The notes: a model not told the origin generated them from the letters alone. Shown: positions 1-8,644, counted from the first letter of the stretch. The stretch is 21,413 bases of DNA from an uncultured Roseburia sp. (GCA_910584215.1 CAJTYI010000044.1:2068-23480), one strand, 5' to 3'. Numbers and translations are program-made.

Positions 1-60
1 GCCCTGTGGAGCCGCAAATCACATATACATGCCGCAACTTTACCGCGTCTGTACAGCTTT

Positions 61-88
61 ATTATAGTTGCCAATCAAAAGTTGTCAA
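61..88 (-). promoter_or_regulatory. Strong leftward sigma-A promoter at the left edge
   Basis: On the minus strand a perfect -35 TTGACA (83-88) and a perfect -10 TATAAT (61-66) are separated by 16 bp. Transcription would start near position 53 and run left out of the window. The roughly 50 transcribed bases show no recognisable gene start, so the target is unknown. The promoter is back-to-back with the rightward promoter of the PAP2 gene. Confidence 0.72.
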
Positions 89-163
89 CCGATAAATGGC
101 AATGTAATACTTATTTAACTTATTAAAATTTTTGAAATCTTTCTTAATATTGGCAAAAGCCGA

Positions 164-192
164 TTGTTTCCGCAAAATCTCTGTGCTATAAT
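164..192 (+). promoter_or_regulatory. Promoter of the PAP2 phosphatase gene
   Basis: TTGTTT (164-169) and a perfect TATAAT (187-192) are separated by 17 bp. A TGC at 184-186 adds an extended -10 element. The start site would fall near 199, giving a leader of about 57 bases before the GTG start at 256. Confidence 0.75.
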
Positions 193-255
193 CGCACCAT
201 ACAAAAAACAGTGATTTTACAGATGAACCCATGAATATAGCGAGGAGGCACAATC

Positions 256-951
256 GTGACAGCAAAAAAGACCGCATTTCTTGCCTTTGTAGAAAGGAAC
301 AAACATATCATACTGCAAGCCTATTTTCTTATCTATCTGCCTTGGTTTGCCTATGTAGAGCGCACCGTTACCACACATTTCCATGTCATACATGTGGCGC
401 TGGATGATTATATTCCTTTTTGCGAATACTTTATCATTCCCTATTTCCTGTGGTTTGCCTATGTAGCGGCAGGCATCGTGTACTTTTATCGGAAAAATAA
501 AGACGAGTATTTCCGCCTCTGCGCTATGCTCTTTACCGGGATGACATTATTCCTGATTATTTCCACGCTTTACCCCAACGGACACTACCTGCGCCCGGTG
601 ACATTTGAACGGCAGAATATTTTTACGGCGCTGGTCGCATGGCTGTATAAGACCGACACGGCGACAAACCTGTTTCCGAGCATCCATGTGTACAACTCCA
701 TCGCCATCAATATGGCGGTATGGCACGCAGATAACTTTAAGAAAAAACCGGTGGTTCGTATCGCATCCGCGGTTTTGATGGTAAGTATCATCCTCTCCAC
801 CATGTTTTTAAAGCAGCATTCCGTGTTCGACGTGGCGACCGGTATCATACTCGCCGTGTTTATGTATATGCTCGTATACAGCAAAAGCCGGTTCGGCGTA
901 CCTGTCATGGAACATAAAATGCAAAACAGAAATTTACACCGCATATCATAA
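256..951 (+). CDS. PAP2-superfamily membrane phosphatase
   Basis: This 231-residue protein has several hydrophobic segments (about 20-37, 55-77, 88-105, 168-184, 193-208) and belongs by motif to the PAP2 (type 2 phosphatidic acid phosphatase) superfamily, whose members dephosphorylate lipid phosphates or transfer phospho-head-groups at the membrane. PSIH at 141-144 and an S-x6-H-x3-D motif ending with H188 and D192 give the two catalytic histidines and the aspartate. The first motif keeps Arg-Pro (113-114), but its usual lysine is replaced by Tyr106, and Thr182 replaces the arginine of the third motif, as in the more divergent inositol-phosphorylceramide-synthase-like branch. The start is GTG at 256, set by GAGGAGG at 242-248. 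It appears to be a single-gene unit with its own promoter, converging on nadE. The lipid substrate cannot be told from sequence. Confidence 0.85.
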   Translation: MTAKKTAFLAFVERNKHIILQAYFLIYLPWFAYVERTVTTHFHVIHVALDDYIPFCEYFIIPYFLWFAYVAAGIVYFYRKNKDEYFRLCAMLFTGMTLFLIISTLYPNGHYLRPVTFERQNIFTALVAWLYKTDTATNLFPSIHVYNSIAINMAVWHADNFKKKPVVRIASAVLMVSIILSTMFLKQHSVFDVATGIILAVFMYMLVYSKSRFGVPVMEHKMQNRNLHRIS

Positions 952-958
952 AAAGCAT

Positions 959-1014
959 ATGAGGGCATCCCGCATCAAGTCATAACCATACGGCATGACG
1001 CGGGGTGCCCTCAT
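959..1014 (-). terminator. Strong hairpin between converging genes, probable nadE terminator
   Basis: A 15-bp stem (959-973 pairing with 1000-1014, one G-T wobble) is extended by an inner GTCAT/ATGAC stem (979-983 with 995-999). On the minus strand it is followed a few bases later by TTTTT, so it best serves transcripts from nadE. The plus side, after the PAP2 stop, lacks a T tract, so termination in that direction may be weaker. Confidence 0.68.
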
Positions 1015-1049
1015 TGCAGTATTGGAAAGCCCATTATTTGCAAATCACA

Positions 1050-2975
1050 TTACAAGACCTCTATCCGCTCCAATTCCTCGAGCCAAACGGCGGCGCTGGC
1101 GTCTGAGGGCATGCGCAGGTCTCCGCGCGGGGAGACGGCCACGCTGCCGACTTTAGGCCCGTCCGGCAGACAGGAACGCTTAAACTGCTGGGAGAAGAAT
1201 CTGCGGTAGAAGTTTTTGAGCCATTTTAAGATTGTCTCACCGTCGTAAATACCCGCAAACGCAATCATCGCCATCCGGTACACTTTCGCCGGCGCATATC
1301 CCTGCCGCAGCATATTATATAGAAAGAAGTCATGCAGTTCATAAGGCCCTACCAAATCTTCGGTTTTCTGGGAAATCTTTCCGTTTTCCGGCGGCAGCAG
1401 CTCCGGCGACACCGGTGTGTCTAACACATCAAGGAGAATACGCGTCAATGCGGCGTCCCCGCAGGTATCGGCGTAGTAGCGCACCAGATGGCGCACCAAT
1501 GTCTTTGGCACGGAAGCGTTGACCGCATACATGGACATATGGTCCCCGTTGTAGGTCGCCCATCCGAGCGCCAGCTCCGACAAATCCCCGGTTCCGATCA
1601 CCATACCGCCGGATTTATTGGCAATATCCATTAAAATCTGTGTTCTCTCTCTCGCCTGCCCGTTTTCGTATGTGACGTCGTGAACCGACTCATCCTGTCC
1701 GATATCGCGAAAGTGTACCTGCACGGCCTCTCTGATATCCACCTCTATAAACTCCGCCCCCAGACAGCGAATCAGCTGCACGGCATTGTCGTAAGTGCGG
1801 TCTGTCGTGCCAAATCCTGGCATCGTGACAGCCATAATCTGTTTTCTGTCCATTGAAAGCGCATCGAACGCGCGCACGGTCACAAGCAGCGCGAGTGTGG
1901 AGTCCAGTCCTCCCGAGATACCGACCACTGCCGTCCTGCAGTGCGTGTGCTCCAGCCGCTTTTTCAGACCCAGCGCCTGAATCGCCAAAATCTCCTCACA
2001 CCGCTTCTCTCTGTCTTCTTTGCCTCCCGGCACGAAAGGCGACGCATCCACAAAGCGGGTAATTTTTGTCTCCTCCATCTTCAACGAAAATGAAATCCTG
2101 TTATAATTTTCTTCCAACGGTTCAAACGTAGTCATGCGGCGGCGCTCCGTCAACAGACGCTGCACATCGATCTCCGAATAGACCGTCTCGTTGGCAAAAC
2201 GCTTTGATTCCTTTAAAAGCCTGCCGTTTTCCGCTATGAGGTTATGCCCGGTATAGACGACATCCTGTGTGGATTCTCCCTCCCCGGCGCTGGCATAGAC
2301 ATAACCGCACAACAGGCGCGCCGACTGCCCGCCGACCAATTCCCTGCGGTAGATATCTTTTCCGGTAATCTCATTGGATGCAGAGAGATTGACTATCAAG
2401 GTCGCACCGTTTCTGGCATGGCGAATACTCGGCGGCTCTGGCGTCCACAGGTCTTCACAGACTTCCGCCGCGACCACCAGCCCTTCCATCTGCCGGCAGC
2501 AAAACAGTTGTCTCGTCCCCATCGGCACACACACATGTTCCGTAAGCTGCACCTCCACCGCATCTTCCATACCGCGGTAAAAATGGCGCAGCTCATAAAA
2601 TTCATTATAACCGGGAAGGTATGTTTTTGGCACCAGCCCCAGGACTTCGCCGCGATGCATGGCTGCCGCAGTATTATACAGTTTTCCCTGATGTGCAATC
2701 GGGCAGCCCACAAAAACGATGGCGTCGACCTCTTTTGTTTCCTCCGCAATCAAAGGCAGCGCCGCCCTTGCCTGCCGCAGTAACTTTTCCTGCAAAAACA
2801 GATCTCCACAGGTATATCCCGTGACGCACAGTTCCGGCAGCACAATGACTTTTGCGCCGTTTCTGCCCGCCTCACAGATCGCTTCGCAGATTACTTTTGT
2901 ATTATAGATCACGTCCGCCACTTTAATTTTGGGCGTAACGGCCGCCACCTTGACAAACCCCTGTCTCATCGTCAC
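1050..2975 (-). CDS. nadE: Glutamine-dependent NAD+ synthetase
   Basis: The enzyme makes NAD+ from nicotinic acid adenine dinucleotide, ATP and glutamine in the cytoplasm. At 641 residues it is the long, two-domain form. An N-terminal nitrilase-type glutaminase domain (about 5-270) carries the Glu48, Lys117 and Cys173 triad (in LPELC, VPKTY and EVCED). The C-terminal ATP-pyrophosphatase domain has SGGLDS at 354-359. It can therefore use glutamine directly rather than free ammonia. The listed start is GTG at 2973-2975, which overlaps the hslO stop (GTGA). An ATG two codons later (2967-2969) has GAGG five bases upstream and is an equally good start, giving 639 residues. The overlap indicates translational coupling to hslO. 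Confidence 0.95.
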   Translation of the reverse strand: MTMRQGFVKVAAVTPKIKVADVIYNTKVICEAICEAGRNGAKVIVLPELCVTGYTCGDLFLQEKLLRQARAALPLIAEETKEVDAIVFVGCPIAHQGKLYNTAAAMHRGEVLGLVPKTYLPGYNEFYELRHFYRGMEDAVEVQLTEHVCVPMGTRQLFCCRQMEGLVVAAEVCEDLWTPEPPSIRHARNGATLIVNLSASNEITGKDIYRRELVGGQSARLLCGYVYASAGEGESTQDVVYTGHNLIAENGRLLKESKRFANETVYSEIDVQRLLTERRRMTTFEPLEENYNRISFSLKMEETKITRFVDASPFVPGGKEDREKRCEEILAIQALGLKKRLEHTHCRTAVVGISGGLDSTLALLVTVRAFDALSMDRKQIMAVTMPGFGTTDRTYDNAVQLIRCLGAEFIEVDIREAVQVHFRDIGQDESVHDVTYENGQARERTQILMDIANKSGGMVIGTGDLSELALGWATYNGDHMSMYAVNASVPKTLVRHLVRYYADTCGDAALTRILLDVLDTPVSPELLPPENGKISQKTEDLVGPYELHDFFLYNMLRQGYAPAKVYRMAMIAFAGIYDGETILKWLKNFYRRFFSQQFKRSCLPDGPKVGSVAVSPRGDLRMPSDASAAVWLEELERIEVL

Positions 2976-3838
2976 CTCATCCTCTTTAATTCTTCTATAT
3001 CAAACTGATAGGCATGATTACAAAACTGACACTTCACTTCGATCGATTCCCCGTCGCGAATGATATCATTTAAATCCTTTTTACTCAATGTGGAGATCGC
3101 GCGGGACACCCGCTCCTTGGAACAATCACACACAAAAGCCGTCTCGATCGTGTCCGTGATCTCCACGCCAAATTCGCCTAAAATAATTTCTAAGATCTGC
3201 TCCGGCGTGTTCCCGTCTTCCAGCATCTCCGTCACCGATTTTATCTCGGTGATCTTCTTCTCCAAACGCTCAATCACGCGCTCGTTTACAAACGGCATCA
3301 ACTGGACAATAAATCCGCCTGCCTGCTTGATGGTCCTATCTTTATCCACCAAAACGCCAAGACCCACAGCCGAGGGCACCTGCTCTGACGTCGCGAAATA
3401 GTAGGTCAGATCTTCGGCAATCTCACCGGTCTGCAGGGCGATCTGTCCGATATAGGGTTCCTTTAACCCCATATCCTTGATGACGCTCAAAACTCCTAAG
3501 CCAAGTGCGCCGCCCACGTCCAGTTTTCCTTTGTCGTTTAATGGCAGCTCCACGTTTGGCACGCTCGGAAATCCCTTGACTTTTCCCGATGCATCCGCCG
3601 TCACCGTCAGCCCTTTTGCCGGACCGCTGCACTGAATCTGCACCGTCAACAGATCTTTCTCTCCCTTCATCATGGTTCCCATCATGGCCGCGCCGGACAG
3701 CAGGCGTCCTAACGCCGCCGATATGACCGGCGTCGCATCGTGGGCGCGCCGCGCTGCCTCCACCAGATTCTTAGACGTAATGGCAAACGCGCGTATTTGG
3801 CTGTCAGCCGCCGTGGCTCTCACAATATAATCGTTCAT
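2972..3838 (-). CDS. hslO: Redox-regulated holdase chaperone Hsp33
   Basis: Hsp33 is a cytoplasmic holdase that binds unfolding proteins during oxidative stress. Under reducing conditions it holds zinc and is inactive; disulfide formation releases zinc and opens the chaperone. The 288-residue length is typical. The C-terminal switch is intact: Cys237-x-Cys239 and Cys270-x2-Cys273 supply the four zinc thiolates. The start at 3838 is well supported by AGGAGG about five bases upstream. The stop overlaps the start of nadE, so the two are co-translated. Pairing with NAD synthesis fits a redox theme, but this is inference from context. Confidence 0.96.
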   Translation of the reverse strand: MNDYIVRATAADSQIRAFAITSKNLVEAARRAHDATPVISAALGRLLSGAAMMGTMMKGEKDLLTVQIQCSGPAKGLTVTADASGKVKGFPSVPNVELPLNDKGKLDVGGALGLGVLSVIKDMGLKEPYIGQIALQTGEIAEDLTYYFATSEQVPSAVGLGVLVDKDRTIKQAGGFIVQLMPFVNERVIERLEKKITEIKSVTEMLEDGNTPEQILEIILGEFGVEITDTIETAFVCDCSKERVSRAISTLSKKDLNDIIRDGESIEVKCQFCNHAYQFDIEELKRMR

Positions 3839-3858
3839 CGTTTCCTCCTAATTTAGAC

Positions 3859-3919
3859 CTGTCACTGTCTTGTGCACCCTGACCGGGGAATGTTATTTCG
3901 TGACAGTTTTTTCTTTTTT
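3859..3919 (+). terminator. Hairpin followed by a T-rich run, unexplained orientation
   Basis: In the gap between the methyltransferase and hslO, CTGTCAC (3859-3865) pairs with GTGACAG (3900-3906). It is followed on the plus strand by T6-C-T6 (3907-3919). That arrangement resembles an intrinsic terminator for plus-strand transcripts, yet no plus-strand gene lies upstream. The 34-base loop is large and the stem only 7 bp, so it could equally be a remnant of an inverted-repeat element. Confidence 0.3.
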
Positions 3920-3938
3920 CGTTCCGTTCCTGCCTGCA

Positions 3939-4697
3939 TTAACGGCGCTCTTTGCCGCGCTCTCTTGCGACCACACAGAGGCGCTCGCTGTCCTTTTGCA
4001 CCGGATGACCGGTAAAGGCTTCAGAGATAGCCACAATTTCAAACCCGGCGCGCTCTAACAGCACGCGCACCGCATCTGCTTCATAGGCGCGCTGATAATG
4101 CGTCTCTTCGTATTTGCGGTACAAATCTCCCTCTTCCCGCACAAACAGCGTCAGATCATACTCATTGATGCCGCTCTCCTCATCATAGTAGTTATCCCAG
4201 ATAAAGCTTCCCTGCTCACGGTTTTCACTGATCGTCGCCTCCCCCAGCAGTTCACGGTATTTGTACACGGTGTTCAGGTCAAATATGAATAGCCCGCCGG
4301 GGTCCAGATAATTATTGACCAGCCGAAACACCGCAAGCAGTTCTTCCTCGTCCGTGATATAGTTGATGGAATCGCAGACGCTCACAACCGCGCGCACGGT
4401 GCCGTAGAGTTCAAACTCCCTCATATCCTGGAGCAGGTAAAGGATCGCGCTCTCTTCCTCTTCCGCCTCCCTTGCAATCTCTAGCATTTCGACGGAGTTA
4501 TCCACGCCGATCATATCATAGCCGGCTCTTTCCAACAGTCTTGTCATGGTTCCGGTGCCACAGCCCAAGTCCAGCACCAGCCCGTCCGATATCCCGTCCG
4601 CACGCAGCAGGCTCACAATATAGGACGCCCACGCGTCATAGGGCACATTGTCCATAAACAGATCGTACACCTGCGCAAAACTTTCATAGGATGCCAT
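3939..4697 (-). CDS. Class I SAM-dependent methyltransferase
   Basis: This 252-residue cytoplasmic protein has the Rossmann-fold methyltransferase signature: motif I LDLGCGTGT at about 42-50, an acidic end of strand 2 (MIGVDNS, about 57-63), and a DSINYI segment typical of the Methyltransf_25/11 group. The C-terminal half (EEHYxR-like stretches) resembles small-molecule methyltransferases in Firmicutes of the same size. The substrate is unknown. The start at 4697 has GGAG about nine bases upstream. The gene precedes hslO by 100 bp on the same strand and may share its transcript. It is divergent from the membrane protein at 4857. Confidence 0.87.
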   Translation of the reverse strand: MASYESFAQVYDLFMDNVPYDAWASYIVSLLRADGISDGLVLDLGCGTGTMTRLLERAGYDMIGVDNSVEMLEIAREAEEEESAILYLLQDMREFELYGTVRAVVSVCDSINYITDEEELLAVFRLVNNYLDPGGLFIFDLNTVYKYRELLGEATISENREQGSFIWDNYYDEESGINEYDLTLFVREEGDLYRKYEETHYQRAYEADAVRVLLERAGFEIVAISEAFTGHPVQKDSERLCVVARERGKERR

Positions 4698-4731
4698 GTC
4701 ATCACTCCATTATTCTTTCATATTTTGATCA

Positions 4732-4757
4732 ATTATAGTCGTTTACTATGGTATCAA
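4732..4757 (-). promoter_or_regulatory. Possible promoter of the methyltransferase operon
   Basis: A perfect minus-strand -10 TATAAT (4732-4737) lies 34 bp upstream of the methyltransferase start. The only good -35 candidate, TTGATA (4752-4757), is just 14 bp away, shorter than the usual 16-18 bp. The -10 is convincing but the -35 is not. Confidence 0.35.
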
Positions 4758-4791
4758 TTTTTCCAGCGAAAATCAACTCATTAAAATCACC

Positions 4792-4820
4792 TTGATTATT
4801 TGTCCCACAAAACGTATACT
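4792..4820 (+). promoter_or_regulatory. Promoter of the unknown membrane protein gene
   Basis: TTGATT (4792-4797) and TATACT (4815-4820) are separated by exactly 17 bp, a good sigma-A promoter. The start site would be near 4827, about 30 bases before the ATG at 4857, with AAAAAGG as the ribosome site. Confidence 0.75.
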
Positions 4821-4856
4821 ATTAATGAAAAAACGCAAACAAAAAGGTAACAACTT

Positions 4857-5900
4857 ATGCTAAACGAATACGACAATTATATTACCAACAACATAAAAGC
4901 GTTCTATAAGCGTCGGCTGTTGGCGCCGATCCTGTATCTGCTCGTACTGCTCTTCGTCTGGTTTGTCTTTTCCCTGTCCGATCTGCTGTTTCCAAAGACG
5001 CTCAAATCGCCCGATACGCCGGAAACCGCTTACCGCAGCAACGAAGAGTATATCCGCGGCACGTTTACCAATCTGCGCTTTACCGGCTACACCGAAAATG
5101 CCTTTGGCAAAATCACCGGCTACTATTATTACACCATGTACGACGGGGAGTGCATCATACTGCTGCTTTCCCCATCCACCAGCGAACAGGGACTGCCGTT
5201 GATTGACCAGGTCAGTATCACGGGAAAGATTTTAAAACAGACCAAAAGTCTTGACGACCTGTTCTCACACCTGGCAAAAGATCTAAATTGGACCGAAAAC
5301 GGCATCTACAATCAGGTTTCCCTCTATTATATCAGTGAACCCAGCTACAGTCTGCCGTTAAATCTGCTGCTGTTTTGTACATTTTTTATCACCGGAGGAC
5401 TGTCGCTCTCCTATCTGTTTATGTATTTGCTGTTTATCCGCATCCCGCTTCTCTCGCCCGCCTGCCAGAACCTTGCCCGTTTTGGCAACCCCAGAAAGCT
5501 TTTGGAGATGGCCGAGGAAGAGCTTGCCACACTGCCGCAGCTTGCGACCGAGGACATGTTTATCACAGAGCATTTTTTTATCGAGACGTCCATATATGGC
5601 AACGCCATCGTACCGATCAACGAAATCATCTGGATATACAAGTATTCCACGCTGCACAAGTTTATCTGGTATCACTTCAGCATATCCTACACGCTGCACA
5701 TCAGCGCCAATAAACACCTGTATATTCAGTGCCCGAAAAACATGAAGTCTGATATCGACGGCATTATCGACTATCTGTCGGAAGCCAATCACAATATTCT
5801 GGTGGGATTTAGCGAAGAGAACCGCCTGAAAGTAGAGGAGATACAGGGCACGCCCATGCACATCAAAAAAATACTTGAGCTGCTAAACAAGCGCGTCTGA
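4857..5900 (+). CDS. Unrecognised membrane protein with two hydrophobic helices
   Basis: I do not recognise this 347-residue protein with certainty; it may belong to an uncharacterised DUF family of Clostridia. A short basic N-terminus is followed by a hydrophobic helix at about 22-45. A polar domain (about 50-165) with several aromatic residues probably lies outside the cell. A second helix (about 167-195) is followed by a C-terminal domain (about 200-347). That last domain contains a hydrophobic/aromatic stretch with EIIWIYKYST that resembles the PH-like domain of other bacterial membrane proteins. No catalytic motif is visible. The ribosome site AAAAAGG precedes ATG 4857, and the gene has its own promoter. 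It converges on the glycosidase gene with only 55 bp between them and no clear terminator. Confidence 0.8.
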   Translation: MLNEYDNYITNNIKAFYKRRLLAPILYLLVLLFVWFVFSLSDLLFPKTLKSPDTPETAYRSNEEYIRGTFTNLRFTGYTENAFGKITGYYYYTMYDGECIILLLSPSTSEQGLPLIDQVSITGKILKQTKSLDDLFSHLAKDLNWTENGIYNQVSLYYISEPSYSLPLNLLLFCTFFITGGLSLSYLFMYLLFIRIPLLSPACQNLARFGNPRKLLEMAEEELATLPQLATEDMFITEHFFIETSIYGNAIVPINEIIWIYKYSTLHKFIWYHFSISYTLHISANKHLYIQCPKNMKSDIDGIIDYLSEANHNILVGFSEENRLKVEEIQGTPMHIKKILELLNKRV

Positions 5901-5955
5901 CAGCTCAAGCATAATTGTCATACCGGAGTGTTCCACGAAATGTTACAGCCGTCCA

Positions 5956-7800
5956 TCACTTTTGGACATGCCGCAGCATAAAGTACAATCCCCAGTCCTG
6001 GTCGTTGGCGTAGGGGTCGTAATAGCCGCACGCACTGCCGTTTACCGACACAGGATATACATAGGCGCACGACGCGCTGCCATCCGGCTTAAACAAACTT
6101 AACACGCCCCGGTACGCCTCATCCGCTTTCTTCCGGTACTTTTCGCTGCCGGTAAGCGCTGCATATTCCTCGTAAACAACTGCGGTGAGAGCGCTCCAGT
6201 AGTGCGGGAAGGTATCGCCAAACATCTTTCTTTTTCCGAACCAATACCCGTCCCAATGTCTGATTGCGACCTCATGGAGATGATAATCCGGCTGTAAACC
6301 GGAAAACAGTTCCAATACCCCAATCTGCGTTTTGGCTCCCGCAAGATACTTCTCCTCTTTTGTGACCGCGTACATCTGCAACAGCAGACTCGCCGCCGGC
6401 GCGACAATGCTCTGCTCATAATTCACCTCATGCGCCGGATAATCGAGCCCATGTTCCATGATACAGGCACAATGCCCTGCAAAATAAGACAGCAGTTCTT
6501 CCCTCTCGCTGTGCATCTGTGCATCCGCGAGCGCTTCCACGATCTCCCGCAGCGGTATCTCGATCGCGTAAAACGCTCCGCCTCCCTGTGCGTAAAAGGA
6601 TTTCAGCGCAAGATAGGACGCGCGCAGATGTTCCCGCTTCGCATACAGACGATACAATTCGAGATAAAACACACTTATCCACGGATAATTGTACAGCCGG
6701 TTCCAACGGTTGTCTCTCTGATAATCGTTATACACGACGCCGCTTTCCCTGTCAAATAATTCACGCTCCACATACGCGATATAATCCGCCAGGCTGTCCG
6801 ATAACCGCCGGTCTTTGTATATCTGCAGATATCTCGCAAGCAAAATTCCCATCCCCACGCGCTCACGCCCGCCATTATAATCGTAAGCCGGATGATAATA
6901 TATGTGCTGCTCCTCATTGTCATAGATTAAGTATGCCCCGTCCAATCCGCTCCCCGCACGGTGATACTGCTGCTTTTCGGCGATAAAATGACAGCGTCTG
7001 CCGGCCAGCGTAAAAAGCGGCGGCAGCACCAGTATGTTACAGTGCGTCTTAATACCCTTTACCTGTATCGAGTACTTTTGTTCCCCGCAACTTTCGCTCT
7101 TCTCCCGCACGGATATGATGCCGTCTTTCACTTCAAACGCTACCTGCTTCCCGTCCCTCATGATCTTGATGTCCTCTTCCCAAAAATCAAATGCAGGTTT
7201 TATTTCTACAAAAATCTGTTCTTCTTGAAATACGATATAATTTTCCGCCTGTACGCGTATATCATTTGGGTTCAACTGTTTTAACTTCTCATAAAAATCA
7301 TCCGCTCCCTCATGCCAAAACAATGTCCATCCAATCGCAAAGCTCTCCTGCGGGGCAAGCGATACGGGGGACGGATGCATCAGAAAGTCGCCTCGGTCGT
7401 TGCTGATCTTTTCCAAATCTCTTTCGACGCTGTACCCCGAGAGGCTCCCCTCGGTCAGCACCATGCCAAGATGGGGCGCCTCGCCGCCCATCCTAAGCGC
7501 CATCACATAGGAGATCTGCTCCCCACACCAGATATGCGTGTGGCAGCGTTCTCCCATACAGACAGCCGCGTCCGCATAATCGTCATGAAACGGCGTGTAG
7601 ATCGCAATATCGTTTTGTGCAGTCATCATGTCTTTCGTGCCGGTATTCGTAAATTCATACCGCTCTTTGATCACACCGTCGCCGCGATGCGTCTTTCGCG
7701 TTACCGCCATCCCTTCCGGAACTCTCACGGTCCCCCACTCCGTATCCCCGGCAATCCAATTCATTTGATGCCTGTCATTTAGTGCAATCATTTCTTTCAT
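5956..7800 (-). CDS. Predicted six-hairpin (alpha/alpha)6 glycosidase-like protein
   Basis: This 614-residue protein has no signal peptide, so it likely acts in the cytoplasm on an imported sugar or oligosaccharide. The N-terminal part (about 1-270) is beta-rich with few helices. The C-terminal part (about 275-614) has repeated helix pairs with conserved aromatic and acidic residues typical of six-hairpin glycosidases and lyases, such as YNYPWIS, YEQSIVAPAASLL and a HWDGYWFGKRKMFGDTFPHY stretch. The exact glycoside hydrolase or lyase family and the substrate cannot be named from sequence. An in-frame ATG exists four codons upstream (7812), but the GGAGG lies inside that extension, six bases before ATG 7800, so 7800 is the start. 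The gene has its own promoter, and the DUF1349 gene upstream is on the same strand, suggesting a sugar-use context. Confidence 0.75.
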   Translation of the reverse strand: MKEMIALNDRHQMNWIAGDTEWGTVRVPEGMAVTRKTHRGDGVIKERYEFTNTGTKDMMTAQNDIAIYTPFHDDYADAAVCMGERCHTHIWCGEQISYVMALRMGGEAPHLGMVLTEGSLSGYSVERDLEKISNDRGDFLMHPSPVSLAPQESFAIGWTLFWHEGADDFYEKLKQLNPNDIRVQAENYIVFQEEQIFVEIKPAFDFWEEDIKIMRDGKQVAFEVKDGIISVREKSESCGEQKYSIQVKGIKTHCNILVLPPLFTLAGRRCHFIAEKQQYHRAGSGLDGAYLIYDNEEQHIYYHPAYDYNGGRERVGMGILLARYLQIYKDRRLSDSLADYIAYVERELFDRESGVVYNDYQRDNRWNRLYNYPWISVFYLELYRLYAKREHLRASYLALKSFYAQGGGAFYAIEIPLREIVEALADAQMHSEREELLSYFAGHCACIMEHGLDYPAHEVNYEQSIVAPAASLLLQMYAVTKEEKYLAGAKTQIGVLELFSGLQPDYHLHEVAIRHWDGYWFGKRKMFGDTFPHYWSALTAVVYEEYAALTGSEKYRKKADEAYRGVLSLFKPDGSASCAYVYPVSVNGSACGYYDPYANDQDWGLYFMLRHVQK

Positions 7801-7934
7801 GCTTTCCTCCATTCCAAATCGTTTTGCGCCAATAAGGCGAACGTATTATCAGATTTCGCTCTTCCATCATAGAATTTGTGACGCTTCGACTCAAATCCGC
7901 ACGGAGAATCCCCTCCTGCTCTTTTGATAATTGC

Positions 7935-7963
7935 AGTATATACGCAGAGAGCACAAACCGCAA
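7935..7963 (-). promoter_or_regulatory. Promoter of the six-hairpin glycosidase gene
   Basis: On the minus strand TTGCGG (7958-7963) and TATACT (7935-7940) are separated by 17 bp. The start site would be near 7928, leaving a leader of about 128 bases before ATG 7800. I see no clear catabolite-repression site or riboswitch in that leader. Confidence 0.62.
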
Positions 7964-8033
7964 CAGGCAAATAAACTGATATTGAACCAATTATCCTACT
8001 ATTGATTATCTTAGAAAACTGTGTCTGGCAATC

Positions 8034-8636
8034 CTAGTCCGGCTGCTGCCCGTTATGGGCGTGCCACTTACATTCTGTTATTTCCATGTTGGTAAATGTT
8101 GCTTTGAAAGATGATTCTTCAGGACTGCAGGCATAAATTCCAAACTGAATCGTACCGCCGCCATTCCACATATGGCATACACGCATCTGCCTGAAAATGC
8201 CCCCATCTTCAGAGCACTCAATACAATAATCATCTTCCCTGCGGCTAAATCTGTACCACATTGATTTCACAGAAGCGCTTATTTCTGTGGTGGCCCAATC
8301 TGAATAGCCATTGTTTGTAACAACGCTTCCTAGATGCTGGTATTTTTCATTTTCATATTCTATCGAACCTTTCAGCCAATTTTCACTGTCAAGATACATC
8401 ACAATTCCGCATTGGTCAAATCTGTGCTTACTTTCAAATTCCGTTTTCACTGTAAAAGAAAAGAACTTTTCATCCGTTCCCATCTGCAAAACAGGTGCAT
8501 TATCATTTCTAAAATGATAATATGTCCTCTGCCATAAATCTGTGTGGGGATTTGTCATGATTTCAATTTTTTCATCAGATACCTTGTAATCCGCAGGTTT
8601 TCTTGTCCATTTTAATTTGTTTCTGTCAAACTTCAT
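8034..8636 (-). CDS. DUF1349 concanavalin-like protein
   Basis: The 200-residue protein matches the DUF1349 family, a concanavalin-A-like beta-sandwich of about 190-200 residues often found beside sugar-metabolism genes; the biochemical role is not settled. Features seen are a beta-rich sequence with FFSFTVKTEFE, DQCGIVMYLDSENWLKGSIE and a WYRFSRREDDYCIECSEDG stretch, all usual in this family. The open frame runs upstream to 8792, but ATG 8636 is the true start: GGGAGG lies six bases before it, and the protein from there has the family length. The upstream 52 codons belong to a decayed regulator. The gene is more A+T-rich than its neighbours (21 G+C in the 60 bases 8401-8460), suggesting transfer. 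It lies upstream of the glycosidase on the same strand. Confidence 0.8.
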   Translation of the reverse strand: MKFDRNKLKWTRKPADYKVSDEKIEIMTNPHTDLWQRTYYHFRNDNAPVLQMGTDEKFFSFTVKTEFESKHRFDQCGIVMYLDSENWLKGSIEYENEKYQHLGSVVTNNGYSDWATTEISASVKSMWYRFSRREDDYCIECSEDGGIFRQMRVCHMWNGGGTIQFGIYACSPEESSFKATFTNMEITECKWHAHNGQQPD

Positions 8637-8644
8637 ACGAATCC

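Noticed and set aside
7775..7990. A 71-codon minus-strand frame upstream of the glycosidase
   Set aside because: It contains the glycosidase promoter and start region, has no ribosome site and overlaps the real gene in another frame.
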